DNA from: Pseudomonas wadenswilerensis
GTDB lineage: Bacteria; Pseudomonadota; Gammaproteobacteria; Pseudomonadales; Pseudomonadaceae
DNA length: 64,000 nt
NCBI RefSeq assembly: GCF_900497695.1
Contig: NZ_UIDD01000011.1
Coordinates: forward strand, 310,001 to 374,000
Direction of reading: 5' to 3'
Made by a program: the position numbers and the translations under genes. Positions 1 through 8,188 of the stretch are shown here, in pieces; position 1 is the first letter of the stretch; every line of letters begins with the position of its first letter. The notes under the pieces were generated by a model. It had not been told where the DNA came from, made no database searches, and saw nothing but the letters and a program-made list of their open reading frames with translations.

Positions 1-1
1 T

Positions 2-649
2 GAAACCTGGGCGCTGTACGCCAGCTATACCAAGATCTTCAACCCGCAGGCCTCCTGGGTCACTGACGAAAACAACAAGCCGCTCGACCCGATGCAAGGC
101 ATCGGCTACGAGGTCGGCGTCAAGGGCAGCCATTTCGACGGCAAGTTGAACTCGAGCCTGGCGCTGTTCAAGCTCGAACAGGACAACCTGGCGATCTGGC
201 TGCATGACAACGTCTACGATGCCAAGCAGGACACCACCTCCAAGGGCCTGGAGATGGAGCTCAATGGCGAGCTGGCCGAGGGCTGGCAGGCGTCTGCCGG
301 ATACACCTACACCCTGACCACCGACAACCAGGATGAGCGCATTGCCACTGTGTATCCGCGCCACAGCCTCAAGACCTTCACCAGCTACCGCCTGCCCGGG
401 ATGCTCGACAAAGTCACCGTCGGCGGCGGCGTCAACTGGCAGAGCAAGGTCGGCCTCGACCTGCACAGCTTCGACCAGGGCAGCTACGCGCTGGTCAACC
501 TGATGGCGCGCTACGACATCAGCGAAAACCTCAGCGCCACGGTCAACCTCAACAACGCCTTCGACCGCGAGTACTACTCGATGGCGTCGTCGTACGGCAA
601 CTACGGGGCGCCACGCAACCTGATGACCACGTTCAAATATGACTTCTGA
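2..649 (+). CDS. TonB-dependent siderophore receptor, C-terminal part (5' truncated by window)
   Basis: The reading frame is open from base 2, so the gene begins before the window and only about 215 C-terminal residues are visible. These show alternating beta strands typical of the 22-strand outer-membrane barrel and end in PRNLMTTFKYDF, with the terminal aromatic residue needed for barrel assembly. The segment YASYTKIFNPQ followed by GYEVGVKG is typical of ferric-siderophore receptors of the FpvA/FoxA/FhuE class. Such receptors import iron-siderophore complexes using TonB energy. The ligand cannot be assigned because the plug and most of the barrel are missing. In P. aeruginosa I recall a siderophore receptor gene (chtA) at the matching place beside a tRNA-Met, which is a positional hint only. 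Confidence 0.9.
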   Translation, partial: ETWALYASYTKIFNPQASWVTDENNKPLDPMQGIGYEVGVKGSHFDGKLNSSLALFKLEQDNLAIWLHDNVYDAKQDTTSKGLEMELNGELAEGWQASAGYTYTLTTDNQDERIATVYPRHSLKTFTSYRLPGMLDKVTVGGGVNWQSKVGLDLHSFDQGSYALVNLMARYDISENLSATVNLNNAFDREYYSMASSYGNYGAPRNLMTTFKYDF

Positions 650-702
650 GCCCGTTTACGGCTAAGCGGTTGATCGCGCGTTAATTTTTTTGAAAAAGAG
701 TG

Positions 703-731
703 TTGACACAAATCCGTTTCAGGCGAATAAT
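703..731 (+). promoter_or_regulatory. Sigma-70 promoter of the tRNA-Met gene
   Basis: A perfect -35 hexamer TTGACA (703-708) and a -10 hexamer AATAAT (726-731) are separated by 17 bp, and the -10 ends 11 bp before the mature tRNA. This is the expected layout for a strong stable-RNA promoter. Confidence 0.8.
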
Positions 732-742
732 GCGCGCCACTT

Positions 743-819
743 GGCTACATAGCTCAGTTGGTTAGAGCATAGCATTCATAATGCTGGGGTCCGGGGTTCA
801 AGTCCCTGTGTAGCCACCA
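743..819 (+). tRNA. tRNA-Met (CAT anticodon), elongator type
   Basis: The 77-nt cloverleaf has acceptor arms GGCTACA/TGTAGCC, a D arm GCTC/GAGC, an anticodon arm TAGCA/TGCTG around the loop TTCATAA with anticodon CAT at 777-779, a GGTTCAAGT-type T loop and an encoded 3' CCA. The acceptor starts with a paired G1-C72. The initiator tRNA has an unpaired position 1-72, so this is the elongator species. It reads AUG codons inside genes. Confidence 0.95.
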
Positions 820-825
820 AGTACT

Positions 826-858
826 AAAAAGGGCTTACCGCAAGGTAAGCCCTTTTTT
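826..858 (+). terminator. Intrinsic terminator after tRNA-Met
   Basis: A 9-bp stem (GGGCTTACC at 831-839 with GGTAAGCCC at 844-852) with a 4-nt loop is followed by a run of T. It is preceded by A residues and may also work on the minus strand for the converging exporter gene. Confidence 0.9.
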
Positions 859-885
859 ATTGCCTGCGATTTTTACCCCTCCCGC

Positions 886-1500
886 TTAGCGCACATTGGC
901 GAACACCACCGCCAGCCCCAGGCCAATCAAGGCCACGCCAATCACCCGGTCAACCAGACGCTGGCGTTCGAGCATGGCCCGACGCAATACCGCGCTGGAG
1001 AAAAACACCGCCACCAGGCTGAACCACAGCCAATGGGCGAACGACATGAACGCACCGTAGCCGAAGTTGATCGCCAGCGAGCTGCCCGGCTGCACCACCT
1101 GGGTATAGGCGCTGACCACGAACAGCATGGTCTTGGGGTTCAGGGCGTTGGTCAGAAAGCCCGAGCGCAAGGCCGCCAGCACGCCAAGCTGACTGCTGCT
1201 GCCGCCCTCCAGGGAAATCCGCGTGGTGTTGGTCAGCGACTTGTAGCCAAGATAAATCAGGTACCCCGCTCCCAGCACCTTCATGGCCAGGAACAGCGCC
1301 GGACTCTGGCTGATGATCACCGCGATGCCCAGCACGGTGTACAGCACATGCACCTGTACGCCAAGGGCGATGCCCAGGGCCGCAGCCAGGCCCGCACGGC
1401 GGCCAAAGGCGTAGCTGCTGCGGGTCACCATGGCAAAGTCGGCGCCCGGGCTGATCACCGCCAGCACGGTGAACAGGGCAACGGCTATGAGTTCATTCAC
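886..1500 (-). CDS. LysE/RhtB family amino-acid exporter
   Basis: This 204-residue protein has about six hydrophobic segments and the two family signatures: SPGADFAMV near residue 18 and NPKTMLF near residue 120. LysE/RhtB proteins are inner-membrane exporters of amino acids or their analogues (lysine, threonine, homoserine, cysteine, leucine). The length is standard. It is transcribed divergently from a LysR-type regulator 123 bp away, the usual arrangement of an exporter with its own activator (as in lysE-lysG or argO-argP). The substrate cannot be deduced from sequence. Confidence 0.9.
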   Translation of the reverse strand: MNELIAVALFTVLAVISPGADFAMVTRSSYAFGRRAGLAAALGIALGVQVHVLYTVLGIAVIISQSPALFLAMKVLGAGYLIYLGYKSLTNTTRISLEGGSSSQLGVLAALRSGFLTNALNPKTMLFVVSAYTQVVQPGSSLAINFGYGAFMSFAHWLWFSLVAVFFSSAVLRRAMLERQRLVDRVIGVALIGLGLAVVFANVR

Positions 1501-1623
1501 GTAAAGCTCCTCGATCTGCTAGGCCAATGCACAGATACGTCTGCGCGCTGCCATTATCGAAAGCTTCGGGTAGGACCAAAAGCGATTTATAGTGAGGCAA
1601 ATCCGCTAGTTTTTCTCACAGAT

Positions 1624-2502
1624 ATGAAACTGCCTGCACTGTCCGCCTTTCGCTATTTCGACGTTGCCGCGCAAACCCAGAGTTTCGTGCGCGCCGCCGA
1701 GCTGCTCAATGTCACCCACGGCGCCGTGAGCCGGCAGGTGCGCCTGCTGGAGGAGTCGCTGGGGGTGCCGCTGTTCGAGCGGCGCAATCGGGCGATCTTC
1801 CTCACCGCCGCCGGCCGCGCCCTGCACGGCACCACCCTGTCGGTGTTCGAGCAACTTGAAGGCGCGGTGTACCGCCTGCAGCAACAGGCGCGAGAGAACG
1901 TACTGGTGCTGTCGTGCGAACCGACCATCGCCATGCGCTGGCTGATCCCACGGCTGCCGGCCTTTCATGCCGCCCACCCGGATATTCACCTGCACCTGGT
2001 GGCGGCCGGCGGGCCGATCGACTTCGCCCGCAGCGGTGTCGACCTGGCCCTGCGCCGCGATGACTTTCACTGGGACGCCAACCTGCATGCGCTGAAGATC
2101 TGCGACGAATGGGTCGGCCCGGTGTGCAGTGGCGGCCATGCGCTACCCGAACAGGGCCTGGCCGGCCAACGCCTGCTGCACAGCGCTTCGCGTCCCAATG
2201 CGTGGAACACCTGGCTGCGCCAAAGCGGCGAATCGGCTCAGGGCAGCAGCCGCGCCGATTACGAACACTTTTACCTGTGTATCCAGGCTGCCGCTGCCGG
2301 GCTGGGTGTGGCCATAGCCTCGCGCCTGATGGTCCAGGATGAAATCGACAGCGGCCAACTGCGGGCGCCGCGCGGTTTCATCCAGGATCAATCGGCCTAT
2401 TTCCTGCTCAGCCCCCAGGCGATTCTTGAAGACGACAAAAGCCGCTGCTTCGCCGAATGGGTGATCGAGCAATCGGCAGCCTGCCTGGCTCACCTGGCCT
2501 GA
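1624..2502 (+). CDS. LysR-type transcriptional regulator (GcvA-like)
   Basis: The 292-residue product starts at the ATG at 1624 (MKLPALSAFRYFDVA), because the upstream in-frame extension overlaps the divergent exporter and lacks LysR character. An N-terminal winged helix-turn-helix (about residues 5-64, including FVRAAELLNVTHGAVSRQVRLLEE and GVPLFERRNR) is followed by a periplasmic-binding-protein-like effector domain to the end. The opening sequence is the GcvA/AmpR subgroup style. It probably controls the divergent LysE-type exporter and itself from the 123-bp shared region. Its 3' end overlaps by 13 bp the convergent peptidase gene. Confidence 0.9.
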   Translation: MKLPALSAFRYFDVAAQTQSFVRAAELLNVTHGAVSRQVRLLEESLGVPLFERRNRAIFLTAAGRALHGTTLSVFEQLEGAVYRLQQQARENVLVLSCEPTIAMRWLIPRLPAFHAAHPDIHLHLVAAGGPIDFARSGVDLALRRDDFHWDANLHALKICDEWVGPVCSGGHALPEQGLAGQRLLHSASRPNAWNTWLRQSGESAQGSSRADYEHFYLCIQAAAAGLGVAIASRLMVQDEIDSGQLRAPRGFIQDQSAYFLLSPQAILEDDKSRCFAEWVIEQSAACLAHLA

Positions 2503-3107
2503 GCTTTGCCGGCCACCGCCGGGGCGCAGAAGGATGACCCGGTGCTGAAGTCGCCGCCCCAGGTGCGGTAACCCGCCGTGTCGATGTGAATGCGCCCCGA
2601 CGGGTAACGCCCCAGGCCCATGTTCCAGTCCTTGCCATGGGCCTGCCAGAAGCTGCACAGCGGCGTCGGATCGGCCCAGTCCGGCAGCAGCAGGTCGACC
2701 GCGAACGCACGGGTATGGGCGCTCCCCATGGCGCCCCCCGCACAGCGGTTGAGCACCGGGTTGCGGTAAGCCGAAACCACCTCATAGCGCTTGAGCACGC
2801 CCTGGTCACCCAGGGTCTTGAGCAGTAGCAAGGTCGAACGCACCGCCGGCCACTGCGAGGCTGGCGCCACTGCAAACGGCTCGGCCCTGCACAAGCGCCA
2901 GTCACTGGCCGAACGCAGCAGCTGATGGATTGGCACTACGCCATACACGCGTGCATCCACCAGCATCTGGCGAAAAGGCCGAGTCTGATGATCACCGGCC
3001 CACTGGGCAAACAGGTACAGGTCACGCTCTTCGGCCTGCGCCTGCACAACGCCGAGCACTGTCAGCAAAAATCCTGCACCGATACCAGCCTTGCACCACG
3101 GTTTCAT
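2490..3107 (-). CDS. Secreted M15-family-like peptidase (D-Ala-D-Ala carboxypeptidase type)
   Basis: A 205-residue protein with a signal peptide (MKPWCKAGIGAGFLLTVL, cleavage after AQA near residue 24). The C-terminal half carries SAHTRAFAVDL, matching the SxHxxGxAxD zinc-site pattern of M15/DUF882-type peptidases except that the Gly is Ala, then GRIHIDTAG supplying the last histidine. A role in trimming peptidoglycan peptides in the periplasm is inferred. The start at 3107 is chosen because it begins the signal peptide behind a purine-rich GGAAGGGGAG site. It is divergent from the next gene and convergent with the LysR gene. The substrate is not known. Confidence 0.75.
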   Translation of the reverse strand: MKPWCKAGIGAGFLLTVLGVVQAQAEERDLYLFAQWAGDHQTRPFRQMLVDARVYGVVPIHQLLRSASDWRLCRAEPFAVAPASQWPAVRSTLLLLKTLGDQGVLKRYEVVSAYRNPVLNRCAGGAMGSAHTRAFAVDLLLPDWADPTPLCSFWQAHGKDWNMGLGRYPSGRIHIDTAGYRTWGGDFSTGSSFCAPAVAGKAQAR

Positions 3108-3195
3108 CAGCCTGCTCCCCTTCCCAATCCCCAGGAAATTCCTCCAGTATGGCAAGCCTCCCGACTGCGGGGAGAAACTGACAAGGAGTTTAAGC

Positions 3196-4335
3196 ATGCA
3201 CAAGACTGCTCCATTGACCTTCGCCCTGGCCACACTGGCCTTCAGCAGCGCCATCCAGGCCGACGCCCGGATCGACCTGGGCAACCAGGAACGCGTGAAC
3301 CGGCTGTTTGCCTACCCCAACAACTGCAACGTCATCTGCTTTCGCGACTGGACGCTTGAGCAGACCGTGGAACACTACCTGACCCAGAGCGTGCAACGCG
3401 ACGGATACGCAGGCGCGACCGTGAAGGTCAGTCGTGACAACGACAAACTGCATGCTGACATCCAGGGGGTACCGAGCGACTACAGCAAGCCCCTGCAAGC
3501 GCTGCTCGACACTGGCGAGCTGGCCTATCAAGGCGCCAGCCAGCTCAACCGCGAAGGCAAATGGGCTTATAGCTGGAACCTCTTCCTGCCCCTGGGCATG
3601 GCCCTGGAAAAGCGCCGCAGCATTGAGCTTTTGCACTTCCCGCCGGATTACTCGCTGACCCAGGCCCAGGACTACCTGCGCTCCAACACCACCGACCGCT
3701 GGGCCACGCTGCTGACCTTCAATGGCATCCCCGCCGAACAGACCCCGGCCTACCAGACCATCGTCGACATCGCCCCGATCGCGGCCCCGGCCAGCGCCGG
3801 CAAAGATCTGGAAGGGGTGTATGACTACTTCAAGGACTATCAGGTGCAGATGGTCAGGGAGGTGACGCGAACCGGCAATGGCGCATCCTTGCCGATGGTT
3901 GCCTTCGGCTCGCCGGTGCGCAGCTGGATCGAACAGCAGTATGGGCCCAAGCTCTATGTACTGGGCCTGGCGACCATCAGCCCGACGCCCGGGCAGAAGG
4001 TCCCGGTGCTGGGTGCCAACCACCCGAGTGCGATCTGGTATGCGGCGGACAAAAACAACAATGGCGGCGACCAGGACAAAGCCGACCAGGCCGGGCTGAA
4101 GATGATGGGCCAGGATCTGAGCGCCGCCTGCTGGCAGGCAGGCATGGGTCGTAACCCGGGGGCGGATGCCAAGGCTACGCTTGGCGCCTGTACGCAGAAG
4201 TGGCAGGTGACGGCGAAGAAGCAGACCTGCGAGCTGTATTTTCGCACGATTCGCAACATGACCCCGGAGCAGGCCAGTGCCAAGTGCAATACCGGGGCGG
4301 TGACGCGGACGTTGCGGGACTTGCAGAAGACTTGA
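3196..4335 (+). CDS. Unrecognised secreted protein, 379 aa
   Basis: The start at 3196 sits 7 bases behind a clear AAGGAG and begins a signal peptide (HKTAPLTFALATLAFSSAIQA, cut near residue 22). The mature part of about 357 residues is soluble-looking, with no further membrane segment. It contains seven cysteines, two in NNCNVICF near the N terminus and the rest in the last 90 residues, suggesting disulfides formed in the periplasm. A basic, methionine-rich C terminus ends in RTLRDLQKT. I do not recognise a family. The neighbours (secreted peptidase, carbonic anhydrase) do not define a pathway. Codon use looks like the host, so this is a settled gene. Confidence 0.8.
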   Translation: MHKTAPLTFALATLAFSSAIQADARIDLGNQERVNRLFAYPNNCNVICFRDWTLEQTVEHYLTQSVQRDGYAGATVKVSRDNDKLHADIQGVPSDYSKPLQALLDTGELAYQGASQLNREGKWAYSWNLFLPLGMALEKRRSIELLHFPPDYSLTQAQDYLRSNTTDRWATLLTFNGIPAEQTPAYQTIVDIAPIAAPASAGKDLEGVYDYFKDYQVQMVREVTRTGNGASLPMVAFGSPVRSWIEQQYGPKLYVLGLATISPTPGQKVPVLGANHPSAIWYAADKNNNGGDQDKADQAGLKMMGQDLSAACWQAGMGRNPGADAKATLGACTQKWQVTAKKQTCELYFRTIRNMTPEQASAKCNTGAVTRTLRDLQKT

Positions 4336-4345
4336 GGTGAAGCCT

Positions 4346-4397
4346 GTCGCGGGGCAAGTCCGCTCCCACTTCTGTAGGAGCGGGCTTGCCCCACGAT
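4346..4397. repeat. REP pair (REPIN) between convergent genes
   Basis: Two inverted REP halves, CGGGGCAAGTCCGCTCC and GGAGCGGGCTTGCCCCACG, flank a short centre and can fold into a hairpin. It lies in the 66-bp gap between converging stop codons. Confidence 0.8.
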
Positions 4398-4401
4398 GGC
4401 C

Positions 4402-5040
4402 TCAGTCCTGCGGACGCAACCGGTACTGCGGCGGCAACTGGTCGATGCCGCTGATGGTCGCATTCAAGCTCTTCCAGCGCCCATCCTTGATGCCATAGAT
4501 GCAGCCATGCACCGACAGGCTCTGCCCACGGTGCCAGGCATTCTGGACGATGGTGGTATGGCCGACATTGGCCACCTGCTGGATCACGTTCAGCTCGCAC
4601 AGGCGATCCACCCGCTCTTCCTCGGTCGGCAGCTTGGCCAGTTCCACGCGGTTTTCGTAGTACAGGTCGCGAATCGAACGCAGCCAGCCATCGATCAGGC
4701 CCAACTGACGATCCTGCATCGATGCCCGCACCCCGCCGCAGCCGTAATGGCCGGTGACCAGGATGTGCTTGACCTTGAGCACGTCCACCGCGTACTGGAT
4801 CACCGACAGGCAGTTCAGGTCAGTGTGCAGCACCACGTTGGCAACGTTGCGATGAACGAACAGGTCGCCCGGCAGCATGCCGACGATCTCGTTGGCCGGT
4901 ACCCGGGCGTCCGAACACCCGATCCAGAGGAACTCCGGTGTCTGCTGACGCGCCAGCTTGGCGAAGAAATCCGGATCTTCCTGCTTGATCGCATCGGCCC
5001 AGCGCGCGTTGTTATCAATCAGTTCTTGTAGATCGTGCAT
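4402..5040 (-). CDS. can: Beta-class carbonic anhydrase
   Basis: The 212-residue protein carries the complete beta-carbonic anhydrase zinc site: C42 and D44 in CSDARV, and the HYGCGG segment supplying His and Cys near residues 98-101. It interconverts CO2 and bicarbonate in the cytoplasm, supplying bicarbonate to carboxylases. The ATG at 5040 is preferred to an in-frame TTG two codons upstream, since GAGG lies 8 nt before it and the family begins at this point. The same gene precedes the acidic protein and rimI in P. aeruginosa (PA4676, as I recall). Confidence 0.95.
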   Translation of the reverse strand: MHDLQELIDNNARWADAIKQEDPDFFAKLARQQTPEFLWIGCSDARVPANEIVGMLPGDLFVHRNVANVVLHTDLNCLSVIQYAVDVLKVKHILVTGHYGCGGVRASMQDRQLGLIDGWLRSIRDLYYENRVELAKLPTEEERVDRLCELNVIQQVANVGHTTIVQNAWHRGQSLSVHGCIYGIKDGRWKSLNATISGIDQLPPQYRLRPQD

Positions 5041-5160
5041 GTGCAAGCCTCATGGTTGATGCGCATCCTGTGACAGGCGCCGGCCTGTTCAGGTCACGCC
5101 TTTGAATCTTCCGCCAAATGGCAGGTCAACCGTTTAGGCCCTTCTGCAGGAGGATCGACC

Positions 5161-5484
5161 ATGAGCCAGAAACACCGCCCGCTTCACGCCCCGCAGCCCG
5201 CCCCGAGCGATGAAGACGAAGACCCCATGAGCTCGGTTGAAGAATTGCACTTTGACGAGGATACCCCCAACGTCGATGTCGGTTTCGACCCAACCGACGA
5301 CGACCTCGAGCCGGAAACCCTGATCCCCGAAGACGGCGCCCGCTCAGCCAACGAGCCGGGAGCAAATCACCCTGCGGACTGGGACTTGAGCGTAGTCGAC
5401 CAAAGTGACATCGGCGGCGGCAACGGCCTGGATGAAGCAGAGCTGGCCCGGCGCGACCCGCTGGACGGCAAGCCGGAGCGTTGA
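5161..5484 (+). CDS. Conserved acidic protein of unknown function, 107 aa
   Basis: A small, strongly acidic, low-complexity protein (many D, E and P; for example SDEDEDPMSS and DPTDDDLEPE) with no hydrophobic segment, so probably cytoplasmic and largely disordered. AGGAGG at about 5148-5153 precedes the ATG at 5161. It is often labelled serine kinase/phosphatase in Pseudomonas genomes, but no kinase motif is visible and I would not keep that name. Its place between carbonic anhydrase and rimI is conserved in P. aeruginosa. Confidence 0.8.
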   Translation: MSQKHRPLHAPQPAPSDEDEDPMSSVEELHFDEDTPNVDVGFDPTDDDLEPETLIPEDGARSANEPGANHPADWDLSVVDQSDIGGGNGLDEAELARRDPLDGKPER

Positions 5485-5488
5485 ACCC

Positions 5489-5941
5489 TTACTCGAACAG
5501 GGTACAGGCCATGACCAGGGCATCTTCGCGACCGCCAGCAACCGGGTAGTAATCACGCCGGCGGCCGATTTCATTGAAGCCGTAGCGCTCGTACAGGCGA
5601 TAGGCCGACTGGTTGCTGGCACGCACTTCGAGGAAGCACTCACGACCGTTGATCTCGTAGGCGCGCCTCATCAGCTCCTCCAGCAGGCGCAGACCCAGGC
5701 CGCGCCCCTGGCTTTCAGGCTTGACGGTAATGTTGAGCAGGTGCGCCTCGTCGATGATCACGTTGATCACGCCGTGGCCGACCTGCTGCTCGCCTTCGAA
5801 CATCAGCCAGATTTCATAGGACTTGAGCCCGTCGAGGAAAATCCCGCGGGTCCAGGGGTGACTGAAGGCGGCGTATTCGATCTTCAGTACGGCATCCAGA
5901 TCCGCCTCGGTCATCCGGCGGAAGCTGATCGTGTCACTCAT
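5489..5941 (-). CDS. rimI: Ribosomal protein S18-alanine N-acetyltransferase RimI
   Basis: This 150-residue GNAT protein has the acetyl-CoA binding motif A (ESQGRGLGLRLLEELM; Q/RxxGxG/A) and motif B (FLEVRASNQSAYRLYERYGF), the hallmark RimI block. RimI acetylates the N-terminal alanine of ribosomal protein S18. Its ATG overlaps the 3' end of the upstream HolD-like gene by 8 bp, the same holD-rimI coupling seen in E. coli, so the two are co-transcribed. Confidence 0.93.
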   Translation of the reverse strand: MSDTISFRRMTEADLDAVLKIEYAAFSHPWTRGIFLDGLKSYEIWLMFEGEQQVGHGVINVIIDEAHLLNITVKPESQGRGLGLRLLEELMRRAYEINGRECFLEVRASNQSAYRLYERYGFNEIGRRRDYYPVAGGREDALVMACTLFE

Positions 5942-6731
5942 TGCTTGGTTTCCAGCGCGCCATCAGCCGGCGCATGGCTTGCCAGACGTCCGCCTTGCGT
6001 TGCGGCTCGTCCATCAACAGTTCGAGCCCCGGCAAGGCCCAGGCAGCGCCCAGCCCTTCAACCGGCAACTCGCGATAATAAGCTTCGGCATTGGCCTCGC
6101 CGGCAAAGCGCACGGCAGGCAGGCCGATCAGCCACAGGCAGACGCACGGCGCTTCTTCAAGCCGGGCCTGGATAAAGCCCTGGACGAAATCGGTCGCCGC
6201 CTGCGGCCCCTGATCGAGGTTGCCGCGCACCAGCAACGGCCAGCGCACCGGCTCACCGATGATCTGCGGGCTGTCCGGCAGCCCGGCGGCGCGCAGCATG
6301 TCCTTGAGCAACAGATAGGAAGGGTCGCGGCTCTGGAACGGCTCGCCGGTGGCCAGTTCCACCAGCAGCAGGCAATTGCCGGCGCGCAGCAACTGCAGGG
6401 CAAAGCGCGGGGGCGGCACCGGTGCGGGCCTGGCAGCGACCGGCGCCTTTTCGGCCTCTTCCACCGGTTTGGCCGCGACTTTCGGGGTGCTGCCAGGGCG
6501 CGGAATCTCGATCTTCGGGCGCTCGCCGGAGCGCACCACCGGCGCACTCGGTGCCACGACGGCGGCCGCTGGTGCCTGCTCAAGCGGCTCTAACGCCTGT
6601 TCCTCGAGCGGCGCCACCGGCAGCAACAGCTCCGGGCGCGATGGTGCCGCGAACGGCAGTTCGGCACGCGGCAGCCAATGCACCACTTGCATGGCGTTGA
6701 GATAAGCGCGGCGGCGGGACTCGATTAACAA
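5934..6731 (-). CDS. holD: HolD-like protein (DNA polymerase III psi subunit candidate)
   Basis: The 265-residue protein opens with SRRRAYLNAMQVVHWLPRAE, has a long Pro/Ala/Glu-rich linker (about residues 35-110) and a folded C-terminal domain (about 115-260) with LLLVELA and WPLLVRGN. The N-terminal peptide resembles the psi-subunit segment (RRxxYLxAMxIxxWxPR) that contacts chi and single-strand binding protein. In P. aeruginosa the gene before rimI (PA4679, as I recall) was shown to be psi. The start drawn here is a TTG; the first ATG at 6692 would remove the conserved RRRAYL part, so the upstream start is favoured. Psi links the clamp loader to SSB. Confidence 0.7.
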   Translation of the reverse strand: MLIESRRRAYLNAMQVVHWLPRAELPFAAPSRPELLLPVAPLEEQALEPLEQAPAAAVVAPSAPVVRSGERPKIEIPRPGSTPKVAAKPVEEAEKAPVAARPAPVPPPRFALQLLRAGNCLLLVELATGEPFQSRDPSYLLLKDMLRAAGLPDSPQIIGEPVRWPLLVRGNLDQGPQAATDFVQGFIQARLEEAPCVCLWLIGLPAVRFAGEANAEAYYRELPVEGLGAAWALPGLELLMDEPQRKADVWQAMRRLMARWKPSNE

Positions 6732-6910
6732 GAAGGATCGGCCATCTGTGGATAAGTCAGGGGCGATATTCTAACGTTGTTCGCCGTTCGGCGCCGCTGT
6801 TGATCGGCAGAAAACCGCCCGACAGCAGGATCAAGCGATCAGGGGGTGAATCGACAGGCGTCTGATGCAGTACAATCGGCGCTTTTATTTGGCAACGAGT
6901 CGACCCGCCA

Positions 6911-8188
6911 ATGATCGAACCCAAGCGCGTCCTGCGCGCCCTAGCCGAACACTGGGCCCTGCTCGAGCCGTTGTGCGAGCGCTTCGACGGGGGCACCCTG
7001 AGCCTGGCCGAACTGCGCCAGCAACTGGCCACCCAGCAGCTGGAGAGCACGCCCCAGGACATCACCAGCCTGCTCGACGTGTGGATCCGCCTGGATATCC
7101 TGGTGCCGGTGGCCAAAAGCCCGAACCGTTTCGAGCTCAACGCCCAGATCCATGACTTTCTGGCGTACCTGCGCCGCGAGCACCGCCTGGGCCTGTGCCT
7201 GGAGATCGAAGCCTACCTGCGCCACCTCGAGCGCCTGGCCGGGCATATCCAGGATGCCTTCGAGATTCGCGACGGCAACGACCTGGCGCGCCAGCTGCGC
7301 CTGCTCGACATGCGCGTGCGCGACGTCCTGAAGAAGCTCGACAACGACGAACAGGCGCTGGTCGCCGTGGCCGAACGAGCCAAGACCAGCGACCGGCAGA
7401 TCCCCCTGCGCCAGCGTTACGCCGAAGTCCTGGCAACCTGGGACGAATACGTCGAGCCGATGATCCAGCTGGTCAACGCCGACGGCGCCTTCGAGCAAGG
7501 CGTGCGCAAGGTCGAGACCGTGCTGCTGCGCTTGCTCGGCGAGCAGGCCCGCCTCGGCCATCTGGTCGACGACGACATGCTCCTGCGTACCCACGCGCGC
7601 ATCCTCGAAATGCAGACCAGCGCCCAGCTGACCCTGCGCCATGCCCGTGAACTGCTGCTGCCGCTGCGTGAAGAAGCCCGCCGCCACAACGCCGTGACCC
7701 GTGGCGCCGCCCTGGCCCTGTCGGTGATCCGCCGCAAGGGCCTGGACGCCGTGCCGCAAGCCGCCATGCCGCTGTTCACCCGCCCGCAGAGCACCTTCCT
7801 CGGCAGCGCCAGCCAGGTCGAAGCCTACGTCTATGCCCTGGCCCGTTTCGAGCCAAAGCCTGCGCAGTTCCCCAAGGCCCACAAGAGCCACAAGGGCGAC
7901 GCCCCGCGCGCACCGCGCACGGTCAAGGAAATGCTCGAACGCTGCGAAGACGCCCTGCCGCTGCCGGACCTGATGGTCTGGCTGCTCGACCAGGAGCCCG
8001 AAGGCGCCACCGACGAGCTGCTGTACTGGTTCTCGCGCCTGTCGCGGGAAAAACGCTTTGCCCGCGAGCGCCTCGAGCGCCGTGAATACACCACCCGCGA
8101 ACACCTGGTCAGCCTGCGTTCCTTCGCTCTGACATCGAGCCGCGAACCATCGCCTGAGCCAACTGCGAGCCCCGCCCATGCATCTTGA
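6911..8188 (+). CDS. mksF: MksF, kleisin-like subunit of the MksBEF condensin
   Basis: A 425-residue cytoplasmic protein, first of three overlapping genes. It is alpha-helical with an N-terminal winged-helix-like part (LRALAEHWALLEPLCERFDGG) and a long helical middle region, as in MukF-type kleisins. Kleisins bridge the two heads of the SMC-like ATPase. It begins at ATG 6911 with no competing start and overlaps mksE by 11 bp. The set and the gene order F-E-B match the Mks condensin at PA4684-4686 in P. aeruginosa, which acts in chromosome organisation. Confidence 0.85.
   Translation: MIEPKRVLRALAEHWALLEPLCERFDGGTLSLAELRQQLATQQLESTPQDITSLLDVWIRLDILVPVAKSPNRFELNAQIHDFLAYLRREHRLGLCLEIEAYLRHLERLAGHIQDAFEIRDGNDLARQLRLLDMRVRDVLKKLDNDEQALVAVAERAKTSDRQIPLRQRYAEVLATWDEYVEPMIQLVNADGAFEQGVRKVETVLLRLLGEQARLGHLVDDDMLLRTHARILEMQTSAQLTLRHARELLLPLREEARRHNAVTRGAALALSVIRRKGLDAVPQAAMPLFTRPQSTFLGSASQVEAYVYALARFEPKPAQFPKAHKSHKGDAPRAPRTVKEMLERCEDALPLPDLMVWLLDQEPEGATDELLYWFSRLSREKRFARERLERREYTTREHLVSLRSFALTSSREPSPEPTASPAHAS

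Noticed and set aside
743..858. Genomic-island attachment site at tRNA-Met
   Set aside because: No integrase, no direct repeat of the tRNA 3' end and only core genes follow in this window.
1033..1623. N-terminal extension of the LysR frame
   Set aside because: It runs through the divergent exporter gene and has no LysR character; the start at 1624 gives the normal length.
4346..4397. Rho-independent terminators at all REP pairs
   Set aside because: The REP hairpins lack T runs on either strand; they may protect or weakly terminate, but I do not list them as terminators.
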